Position numbers and translations under genes: made by a program. From assembly GCA_037957365.1 (NCBI GenBank), contig JARHVA010003187.1, positions 326,501 through 390,500 on the forward strand: a DNA stretch of 64,000 bases. The letters are read 5' to 3'. This DNA comes from Torreya grandis (lineage: Eukaryota; Streptophyta; Pinopsida; Cupressales; Taxaceae). This document shows, piece after piece, positions 12,156-24,300 of this stretch. The notes beneath the pieces are model-generated. The model ran no database searches. It worked only from the letters and a program-made list of their open reading frames with translations, and was not told where the DNA came from. Each line of letters begins with the position of its first letter. Position 1 is the first letter of the stretch.

Positions 12156-13164
12156 TGTCAGGCACCCAGAACAACAAACAGCTCTAGTGCCAACTTGTCA
12201 GGATTTTGCTCCTCAATTAGATCACAATATGATTACCTCTGTGTAAGCAACTAAACACAAAATTTAACCAGAATGAATAAGTAACTAGAAATATGAAACA
12301 ACACAGGATATGAAAGACAATACACAATTGTATTAATATTCATCCAGAAGGAAATACAATAAAGAAGATGCCACACTTCTTCTTCCCACACCCCTAGAGC
12401 TCCCACACTTCTAGGGTTCACCTGTAATTCTCCTCCAACACTTTCCTCTCTCAATACAGGTCACAACAAACAACTCAAACATAGATTTGTTGTTCACCTC
12501 CACTAGTCAGTAACAACGATCCCAGTACACCAAGCACACAACCGTACTCCAAGTAGATCTCCCTTTCCTTGATGCCACCTACAAATTAACAGACCTTACT
12601 TACCATGTATATATCTCTACACCCTGAAGAACCCTTGTCTTTGCCTCACTAAGTCCTTATGATTCTTCAACCAGTACCTTGGTGGATCTTCTACCAGAAC
12701 TTGCACAACCTACAACTCTCCCTGATCATACACACTTAGCACCCCTTTGGAACTAAGAGGAACACACCTTGCTCTCTTCCCTCTAAAGAAGCTAATATTT
12801 GCTCTCTTACTCTCTAGCACACTTTTACAATATAGCCCATGAGTCTATTATATAGATCTCATGCATACAATAATTAGACTTTCTTAATTAAAATAATTAG
12901 ACACGCAACTCCAAGACTATAATTAGCCTTTAACATGCAAACTGACAGTCTAAAAATAGACATGTTCTCGACACCACATGCAAACTACATGCACACATAG
13001 GTTGCCAACATCGGCTCCTTCCTAACTGATGTCGACTGACTCATAACCGATGTCGATTGATCAGATCGACGTCGATTGCCCTGCAACTGGTTCTGCAACT
13101 CTGCAACCTCCGCAACCTCCTCCTATTCGCATCCTAGTGAAGCTTTTAGCTCCACAACCTAAGA
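12156..13164 (-). repeat. 3' LTR of the deleted copia element
   Basis: Starts TGTCAGG. Its inner end reads CCTAAGA where the other LTR has CCTAACA, so one terminal base has changed. It carries a TATA-like TCTATATAATAGA (minus strand, 12,844-12,856). It is about 32 bp shorter than its partner because of an indel in the GACGTC-rich region. Confidence 0.9.
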
Positions 13165-13179
13165 ATCTCCCACTTGGAG
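13165..13179 (-). other. polypurine tract of the deleted copia element
   Basis: The minus strand reads CTCCAAGTGGGAGAT, immediately before the 3' LTR. This is the usual position for priming plus-strand synthesis. Confidence 0.75.
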
Positions 13180-13209
13180 ATAAATAGTTACACCTATACC
13201 TGTACACCA

Positions 13210-14231
13210 TCTAATTCATTTCTTGGCTTGTATCCCTCTTCAAGCTCAATCTTGAAGACCAACCACCACACAACCTGTGGTGCACTACCTATCATCCAAG
13301 TAACCTGCCACATCCAAACCTACATATCCATGTAGTGAAGTCCTTGACCCTGCATAACATGTTAACCTACTGCTAGTCCCTCTCAAATACTTGAGAATCC
13401 ACTGAACTGCCCTCTAGTGCTCCTTTCCTGAATTGGCTCTGAACTTTCTGACAACTCCCACTGCTTGGGAAAACTCAGGTCTACACTCGACCTCATGTGA
13501 TTTCGAACACTGTTCTAAGCTCAGCTTGAACTGTCCAGCCATAGGTGTGCTTACTGATTCTGCATCCTGCATCTTGAACCTCACCAACACCTTCTTCACA
13601 TCAGCTCCCACTAGAGACCAAATCAACCTATGATCTTCCATGTCTCTTATGCCAAAGAATTTCGCTGCTCTAAATTCTTCATGACATACCTCTGAACTAA
13701 CTTTACCTTTAGCTCAATAAAACCCTGTATGTCTGAACCTGCACCAAGCATACCATCCACATACAGTAATAGGATAATGTCATGACCATCATCCAACCTG
13801 GTAAAGACAAACACAATGGTTACACTGACATTGACTGAAGCCCTGCTTTGTCATCCACCTATCAAAACCTATACCACTGTCTTGCAGCTTCCTCAAGACC
13901 ATATACCCTGACCTTCTGTCTCACGTGTCCATCCACTCGCTTCTCTAAGATGGGAATCCATTCATCTCTCAGTGCTTTCTTCTAGCTGACAACTCCACCA
14001 AAAAACTCCTGTTTGGTTCTTCTCCAAGGAATCACATTCCTCATCCATGCCAAGCTCCCACTGTTTCCTGGATTTTACCTGCATTGCCTCTTCACATCTT
14101 CCTAGTTCTTGACCATCAGTAAGCAACAAGTAATATAAAGAAGGTGAACAATGAATATGAGGTTCACTTACCCTTTCTGACCTCCATATGGGCATTTGAG
14201 ACTCCTTGATAGCTTGCTGTCTGCCCAACAT
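13210..14231 (-). pseudogene. Ty1/copia reverse transcriptase and RNase H remnant
   Basis: The N-terminal RT segment (14,231-13,962) contains EEAMQVKSRKQWELGMDEE. A later segment has LLLYVDGML at 13,735-13,775, where the catalytic YVDD motif has become YVDG (Gly codon at 13,752-13,754). Downstream come VKKVLVRFKMQDAESVSTPM (13,600) and AVGVVRKFRANSGKEH (13,430), both typical of copia RT. Then follows an RNase H part with LHGYVGLDVAGYLDDR (about 13,320). The order is that of copia pol. Part of RT between 13,962 and about 13,880 is missing or shifted, and several stops are present. Not functional. Confidence 0.9.
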
Positions 14232-14281
14232 CTGTTCTAGTGACCGATCTCAGCCATCTCCTAGTCTGCACCCAATTGATG

Positions 14282-14530
14282 TCAATTCCCTACACTGACC
14301 TTGACTATCGACATCATTTCCATGGCCGATGCTGGTGTCCCTTCTACTGACATCAGTTCCTTCTGATCAATGTCAGTCTTCCTATTGCTGATGTCAGTTA
14401 CTGTCTGACTGACATCAGTCTTAACCTGCTTGACACCACTGACTCTGTTGATCTGCACATGACCAACGTCAGTGCCTATCTGTTCAACGTTGATTCCTCC
14501 TAACCAACATCGGTACCTGTGTTTGCCTGT
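14282..14530. repeat. degenerate GACATCAGT-type repeat cluster at the integrase deletion
   Basis: The half-palindromic word TGACATCAGT or TGATGTCAGT and variants recurs about ten times at 20-35 bp spacing. It lies exactly where the integrase core should be. Related GACGTC words occur in the LTRs of the same element. Confidence 0.65.
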
Positions 14531-14539
14531 GAGTGATGA

Positions 14540-15110
14540 CTTTTTACCTGTGAGCTCTCCTTGGATCAAAACCCTATCCAAATTAACACAGCCCTGCTCA
14601 AAATAATTTAGTCCCCTCAGCTGATCTCTGTCTGTCATCTCCTCCATGAACACCAAGGCTTTCCAGTTCTTAAGTTTATCAAAGATATCTGTCTTCCACT
14701 TAAGAACATGCATTCCCATCCTACATATGTGACCAAGCCTACAAAGCCACATATATGCAACAGAAGGTGAATCAGTAATATATGTAGATAGATAAAGGAT
14801 ACCTACTTTCTTACCACCGTCTAATTCAAGTGCATCCACTGTGAGAGTTACTATGCATCTCTCATCACCTAACTTTCCTGAAGAAATTAGACTTATCTCT
14901 AAGACTAGTACCTGCATGACCTCATTCAACACATGTGTGTTATCTGTCTATAATTTCATCTTCACTTTCCCTTTGCCAACAATCTAACAAGGCTTACCAA
15001 CCCCTAAATAAATCTCTCCAAAGTCTCCAAAGACATACCCATGAAAAGATGCTCTATTTTGGGTTGCATGGAAAGAGGCAAAAGAATCTGTAAACTAAGA
15101 TTCTACTTTA
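14540..15110 (-). pseudogene. Ty1/copia protease and GAG-pre-integrase remnant
   Basis: Upstream (15,110-14,930) a protease-like stretch reads ASFHATQNRASFHGYVFGDF. The GAG-pre-integrase domain then contains YMWLCRLGHICRMGMHVL (about 14,760-14,700), the usual W-H-x-R-LGH block with His replaced by Cys. The frame stays open from 14,932 through the domain but then runs into the GACATCAGT repeats instead of the integrase catalytic core. A short gag-like start (MEKLNSTNGL) survives near 15,220, with nearly all of gag deleted after it. Confidence 0.8.
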
Positions 15111-15362
15111 TCTAGAGCAACCTGTGCAACATCACCTGCAACATCTGCTTCTACATGCTGATCTTCTACCGACCAATAATCTTCCTTTACCTACTCTTTC
15201 TTTCCATCAATTAGACCATTCGTGCTATTCAGTTTCTCCATTCATAGCTTACTTTCTTTTGCCATTGATATACTCCCACTCAATCAAAAAACCCTGTGAG
15301 TACCCTATAATCAACAAACACTAACCAGATCTAAAACCACCTATTAGTAACCCAACCAAAAT

Positions 15363-15374
15363 CTCTGATACCAA
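15363..15374 (-). other. primer-binding site of the deleted copia element
   Basis: The minus strand reads TTGGTATCAGAG, an exact match to the usual initiator tRNA-Met primer site of plant copia elements. It lies one base inside the 5' LTR. Confidence 0.9.
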
Positions 15375-16063
15375 TTGTCAGGCACCTAGAACAACAAACA
15401 GCTCTGATGCCAACTTGTCAGGATCTTGCTCCTCAATTAGAGCACAATATGATTACCTCTATGTAAGCAACTAAACATGGAATTTAACCAGAATGAATAA
15501 GTAACTAGAAATATGAAACAACACAGGATATAAGAGACAATACACAATTGTATTAGTATTCATCCAAAAGGAAATACAATAAAGAAGATGCCACACTTCT
15601 TCTTCCCACACCTCTAGAGCTCCCACACTTCTAGGGTTCACCTATAATTCTCGTCCAACACTTTCTTCTCTCAATATAGGTCACAACAAACAACTCAAAC
15701 ATAGAGTTGTTGTTCACCTCCACCAGTCAGTAATAACGCTGCCAGTACACCAAGCACCCAACCGTACTCCAAGTAGATCTCCCTTTCCTTGCTGCCACCT
15801 GCAAATCAACAGACCTTACTTACCATGTAGATATCTCTACACCCTGAAGAACCCTTGTCCTTGCCTCACCAAGTCCTTATGATTCTTCAACCAGTACCCT
15901 AGTGGATCTTCTACCAGAACTTGCACAACCTGCAACTCTCCCTGATCATACACACTCAGCACCCCTTTGGAACTAGGAGGAACACACCTTGCTCTCTTCC
16001 CTCTGAAGGAGCTAATATTTGCTCTCTTACTCTCTAGCACACTTTTACAATACAGCCCATGAT

Positions 16064-16076
16064 TCTATTATATAGA
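16064..16076 (-). promoter_or_regulatory. TATA box of the deleted copia 5' LTR
   Basis: TCTATATAATAGA on the minus strand lies about 340 bp from the LTR's outer edge and downstream of the GACGTC cluster. This is the expected order for U3 enhancer and core promoter. Identified by sequence only. Confidence 0.6.
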
Positions 16077-16224
16077 TCTCATGCATAAAATAATTAGACT
16101 TTCTTAATTAAAATAATTAGACACGCAACTCCAAGACTATAATTAGCCTTTAACATGCAAACTGATAGTCCAAAAATAGACCTGTTCTCGACCCTGCATG
16201 CAAACTACATGCACACACAGGTTG

Positions 16225-16327
16225 TCGACGTCAGCTCCTTCTTGACCGATGTCAAACGACTCATAACCGACGTCGGTTGCTTCTGCACTGTTATATGATT
16301 GATGTTGGTTGATCAGACCGACGTCGA
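16225..16327. promoter_or_regulatory. cluster of GACGTC palindromes in the LTR U3 region
   Basis: Three perfect GACGTC sites (16,227; 16,269; 16,320) and two degenerate ones (GATGTC at 16,248; GATGTT near 16,301) lie within about 100 bp upstream of the TATA box. ACGT-core palindromes are known plant bZIP targets. They are CpG-containing in an otherwise CpG-poor window. In the other LTR (13,028-13,075) most have decayed to GATGTC. Binding is inferred. Confidence 0.5.
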
Positions 16328-16416
16328 TTGCCCTGCAACTGGTTCTGCAACTCTGCAACCTCTGCAACCTCCTCTTGTTTGCATCCTGGTGAAGCTTTTA
16401 ACTCCACAACCTAACA

Positions 16417-16449
16417 AGTTTCACCAAGCATTATGACTCATTTTTACAT
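16417..16449. repeat. right 33 bp target duplication of the deleted copia element
   Basis: Second copy of 12,123-12,155, starting directly after the LTR's CCTAACA end. Confidence 0.85.
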
Positions 16450-17279
16450 AAAAGGGAGAAGTCTAAGGAAATGTGAGAGAATTCTTAATTTATTAACCAT
16501 TCACAAGATATCAAAATTAAAGAAGACTATAATAAATAACACATAGATCTTCAGATGTAACCTATAGAATAATGCATAGATCATAAATATTGAAAAGGAA
16601 ATAAAAGGGGTTCATAAATAGGTTAGAATAGTAAAGCACATTATAACCACTAAAGTCATTAAGCAATTGAGAATTAATTCAATTTTATTAGCATTAACAT
16701 GTATTCAGGAAGTGGAAATGATTGAAATTATTTAACAAGTAAACCACAAGTTTTATATAAGTTGAGAGATAACAATAATTACAATAGCTTTGTAAAAAAA
16801 GGTACCAATCATGGTAGATAGTCAAAATCCAAAAGAGTGAAGGAATAAGCAGCTGAAATCCTAGCTCAATTTAGACAACATATTGGGACTAATAATTATT
16901 GGCTTTCAAAAATGGAATACAATTATACATTTATATATATGGAGGGGATCTCCTCCAATTAGCATGAGATTCCCAATACTATGCCATGATGGTCACTCTA
17001 GATTGTTAAAATTGTATTAATTTCAAAGAAGAGAATATCACCCCAAATCTCTCTAAAAGACACTCCAATGCCCACTTAACTAATACATAAATGTTTGGAC
17101 TTTGATTCTTTGGAGACCAATACAGTTGCTACTTGGTAAAATTCCTAGTCCATCTTTGCCAAATATTACCTCTGATTGGGACACTAACCTATAATAAGCT
17201 TGAAGTGGAGCTTCCATGGACACCTTGACTTCTAAAACCTAACTAATGTTCCTAGTGGATTGGGTAGATAGTTAGATCA
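16450..17279 (-). other. rest of the block A gypsy LTR or flank, non-coding
   Basis: AT-rich sequence aligning with block B 53,270-54,650 except for the SINE insertion there. The LTR of the minus-strand gypsy element should end somewhere in this stretch, but I found no clear TG..CA edge or polypurine tract. Confidence 0.4.
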
Positions 17280-20731
<3,452 letters not shown>

Positions 20732-21353
20732 TACAACTAGGATGAAATTATATTACAATGAACACTAAGTAAAGGGAGAACATGGAGGGCACTGATAAGA
20801 GTAAAAAGTGAGGAAGAGATTATATGAAACTGGGAGTAATAATGGATAATGAGTTTGCCTTGAGACATTTATAAGGATCCAAATACCTATTATATATTGA
20901 TGGGATTGGGGAGCTCACTTGGCATGAATTTAAATTAAAGTTAGTGGCCTAATCTTTCCCATTTATTTCCTAATTTGGACATAAACTCTAAAATCATGAT
21001 CACTTGATGCTTATAAAATTTAGAGATTATGATGTGATACTCTAACATGTCTAATTGGGGGCCAGTTCCCACCTAATTAATTACTAAATTGTGGTAGGCA
21101 CATAATAATATCATTCTCATGGATTCCCAATCAGTTTATATTATGTACCACGTGTATCCTACTAGTTATTTCATACTCCAACAACCAACACCCAGTCTTA
21201 TCCTAGGGATTCATATTAATACACATAAGAGAATAAAATTCCTGATATAAGATGCATGGCATATCTTAATTAGCCTTCCATCTTTGACTATACCTTGTTC
21301 TAATTACCTCAAGATCTATGGGATCCATCCACCAATATACAAGGAAATTCTAT
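20732..21353. other. spacer upstream of the unidentified ORF, block A
   Basis: Non-coding sequence aligning with block B 58,028-58,647. It ends at the target site of the long copia element. Confidence 0.5.
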
Positions 21354-21358
21354 GTAGC
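21354..21358. repeat. left target-site duplication GTAGC of the long copia element
   Basis: Identical to 28,682-28,686. Block B has a single GTGGC at the empty site (58,649-58,653). Confidence 0.85.
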
Positions 21359-22343
21359 GATTGGAAATATTGTCATTGATGTCAAAGGTCTAGCATTGGT
21401 GATAAAGGCCCAATATCATTTAATGGTGTTTTTAATATTCATATCTTGGCTAATGTGTGTTAATATTTATTTAATATTAATAAATATATTTTTGGTTTCA
21501 TATAAGTCAAAAGAGGACCCATGGAGAACTCAAAGATTCATGGGGTAAAGATAATAGAGGAATGGGACACATTTTCTCATGAAGAGTCATCTTGAGGAAT
21601 TCCAAGAGTCACCATGTGAAGACAAAAGAGGGTATGGCACATATTTCCATGAAGGAACACTTTGAGGAATAGGAAAAGTCACCAAGATAAAGACAAAAGA
21701 GGAAAGGATGCATTTGATTATGAAGGGTCACCATGTGACTTTTCAAAAGTAAGGATATGAAGGGTCATGCAAGTTTGGCACTATTTTCCATGAGGATTGA
21801 AGGGTCACAAAGGGTGAATGCCAAAAGTCATTTGGAAAGATATAAATAAAGGCTTGAGAAGCCATATGTAATATGCAAGAGAGTGCATGGTTTTGTAATT
21901 TTTTTATATAAGAAAAGAGGAGAGAAAAGCAGGAGATATTATAGAGTTATATCATTTTTTGAGTAAGCAACATTGAGAGATAATTGTGGTTTATACATAA
22001 GAGGGGTTGGTGATCCTATGGGTTGGTGCTCATAAATAGTTGTTATGTTAGTGCTCAGCAAAAGAGTTGGTGCTCTTGCAAGTTGGTACTTGCAAACTTT
22101 GTAATTTAAGTTGGTGCTTATTCATATACTTGAGATTATTCTATGTGGTTTTTCCCAATTTGTGTTTCCACGTAAAACTCGAGTGTCTCTCTCTCTCTTG
22201 TGTGGTGTATGTTATTATTTCAATTTTATTGCATATCTTGAATTGGTGATTAAGTGCTTAAAGAAAATAAATAATATTAAGTAAAAGATGTATAATACAC
22301 TGATTCACCCCCCCCCCACTCTCAATATATTTTGTGCTTAAAA
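21359..22343 (+). repeat. 5' LTR of the long copia element
   Basis: The first two bases are GA instead of TG, and the end reads TTAAAA where TTAACA would be expected. The partner LTR keeps TGTTGG at its start. The LTR holds a TATA box, a region of repeated GTTGGTGCTC words (about 22,003-22,125), a short CT run (about 7 units, 22,185-22,199) and a C tract near the 3' end. Confidence 0.93.
21841..21852 (+). promoter_or_regulatory. TATA box of the long copia LTR
   Basis: TATAAATAAAGG, conserved in the 3' LTR at 28,088. Transcription would start about 30 bp downstream, placing the GTTGGTGCTC repeats in the leader. Confidence 0.7.
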
Positions 22344-22357
22344 TTTGGTATCAGAGT
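22344..22357 (+). other. primer-binding site of the long copia element
   Basis: TTTGGTATCAGAGT directly after the 5' LTR, complementary to the 3' end of initiator tRNA-Met as in most plant copia elements. Confidence 0.93.
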
Positions 22358-22407
22358 AGGTTCCTTTTTGAAAAAAATTTAAATCTTGAAGGCAGATCGG
22401 GGAAAGC

Positions 22408-23779
22408 ATGATGGCTGGATCACATGAAGGTTTTTATACAAATAAGGCACCTTTGTTTGATGGGACAAATTATGATTTTTTGAAAATAAAGATGAGGACT
22501 TATTTGATGGCGCTTGGATTTGACATTTGGTAAGTTGTGGTGGAGGAATCAGAAGAGCCACAGACACTTATAACTACTTTGATGGAAAAGAAGGCAAGTG
22601 AAAATAATGCTAGAGCTTTAAATGCTATTTTATGTGGTTTATGTGAATCAAAATTTGTTAAAGTTATGTAATGTAAATACTCATGAAACCTGGATAAAGA
22701 TTGAGAATATTTACAAAGGTGATGGAAAGGTTCAGAAATCTAAGCTTCAAACTTTCAAAAGATAGTTTGAGAGTTTGAAGATGGAAGAGAAAGAAAATAT
22801 AGCAAGTTACCTTTTGCGAGTTGATCAAATAGTTAATTCAATTCAAGGTCTTGGAGAAAAGTTAGAAGAATCAATCATGGTACACAAAGTTTTGAGATCT
22901 CTACCATTGAGATATGATGCAAAAGTTTTGACAATTGAAGAAATGAGGAATTTAGCCAAGCTAAAGATGGATGAGATACATGGTATTCTTATGGCATATG
23001 AGATGTAGACCGAACAAGAAAAACTCTCAAAGAGAGAAGCTGCTTTCAAGACATTAAAGAAAGAGAAGGCTAAGATTCAAGAATCAAGTGATAGTTTTAG
23101 TGATGATGAAGATGACAATGGAGCTTTACTCATTCACAAGCCAAAAAAGGACATAGGTAAATATCAAGGAAAATTAACTTTTAAATGTTTTAATTGTGGA
23201 AATAGTGGATATTTTCTAGCTATGTGCCCAGATAAGGGTAATGGTGACAATGAAGAAGGAAAGTATACATATAATAAGAATTTCAAAGGAAATTTCAAGA
23301 AGGGATTTAAGAAGAAGAGTTTGTATTCTGAATATCCTAACACAGTCAAACATAGTGGAGTTAGTGATTTAGAAGAAGAAGTGATTCTATTCATGGCCAT
23401 ACATGAAGATACCTCCATAACGAAAAGTATAGATGATCAAGAAGAAGAATAAGATGAAGCTGAAGTGAATCTGGAAGGAGAACTCATTTGTGCTTTAGAA
23501 GAGTTAAAATATTTTGAGAAGAAGAATTGAAGATTGAAGCTCCAGATCGAGAAAAATGAAAATGAGTCAAAGGAAACAATTGATGATATACAAACACACT
23601 TTGAAGAAGCTAAGAAGAATGAAAAAGATCTAACAACACATTTGCAAAAAGTAAGTGAAGAATGTAAAAGATATGTTATTAAAATTGCTTCTTTAAAAGA
23701 ATATCTTGAGAAAACAAATAAAGAAATTAATGATTTAAAATTTGAGAATAACACTAATATGTTGAATAAGATATTATAA
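22408..23779 (+). pseudogene. copia gag with zinc knuckle and coiled-coil tail
   Basis: The ATG pair at 22,408 opens a gag N-terminus with APLFDGTNYDFLKIKMRTYL, followed by the UBN2-type gag core (VHKVLRSLPLRYDAKVLTIE near 22,900). A CCHC knuckle follows at 23,186 (CFNCGNSGYFLAMC), with the zinc-binding His replaced by Tyr (TAT at 23,210-23,212), a C-to-T change. A Lys/Glu-rich segment predicted to be coiled coil continues to 23,779. Stops at 22,531, 22,765, 23,006, 23,450 and 23,528, and one small indel near 22,665. Gag forms the particle and binds RNA; this copy cannot. Confidence 0.9.
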
Positions 23780-24300
23780 AGTCAAAGATCAATATCAAGT
23801 AAGACAGGTATCAGATTTGAAAAAGAAAAAGGGGAGGTCACTACTTTCACAAAAAAGGTTAACACAAAAAGGAAAGAGATATGTTGAAGCTCTTACTAAA
23901 GAGGAAATAAAAAGAGAATAAGTTAAGAATACAAAGGATATCTTAAACAAATAAGGCTGGAAGGAATAGAGATACAAAATGAAATTAGGTCAAAGATACA
24001 CAAATAGGTCTTATTTTTATGGTTACTACTTTTATTGTAATGGATATGGTCATAAGAAAAATAGAATGTCAAAAAAGGGATAACAATTTCAAAAATAAGG
24101 AGAAGAAAACTCATGCAGAGTCAAGGAGAAGCCACAACTCTTTTGCTCCTCTATCAGGATTTAATGAAGAGGCCATAATATGTTACAAAGTGCAAAAACT
24201 TTAATATATAGCCTAATATTATAGAAGCATCTTCGAGTCAGTTAAGAAGGACTAGAATTTAAAGGATCCATTCATCAAGAAGAAAGTTTAGACAGGTTCA
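23780..24300 (+). pseudogene. copia gag C-terminal region with further decayed zinc knuckles
   Basis: Frames shift several times. Remnants of a second knuckle (YFYCNGYGHKKNR, 24,020-24,070) and possibly a third (ICYK then CKNFN, 24,178-24,210) are readable. Multi-knuckle gag tails occur in some plant copia elements. The assignment of the third knuckle is weak. Confidence 0.55.

Larger units (their letters stand above)
12156..16416 (-). mobile_element. internally deleted Ty1/copia LTR retrotransposon (4.26 kb)
   Basis: Two related LTRs (12,156-13,164 and 15,376-16,416) bracket a 2.2 kb interior. Orientation is minus: the primer-binding site abuts the right LTR and the polypurine tract abuts the left one. 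The interior keeps protease, GAG-pre-integrase, RT and RNase H pieces in order. Most of gag and the integrase core are missing, so the element could only have moved with help from another copy. LTR differences are roughly 5% by eye over the first 330 bp, making it the youngest LTR element here. It interrupts the LTR of the block A gypsy element; block B has the empty site. Confidence 0.9.
15376..16416 (-). repeat. 5' LTR of the deleted copia element
   Basis: Bounded by TGTCAGG and CCTAACA on the plus strand, so TG..CA. A second, degenerate primer site plus LTR edge (CTCTGATGCCAA then TGTCAGG) sits 40 bp inside the LTR at 15,402-15,422; both LTRs have it. Confidence 0.92.

Noticed and set aside
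13433..13633. Plus-strand ORF opposite the copia RT
   Set aside because: Shadow of the minus-strand RT frame, which has clear copia motifs.
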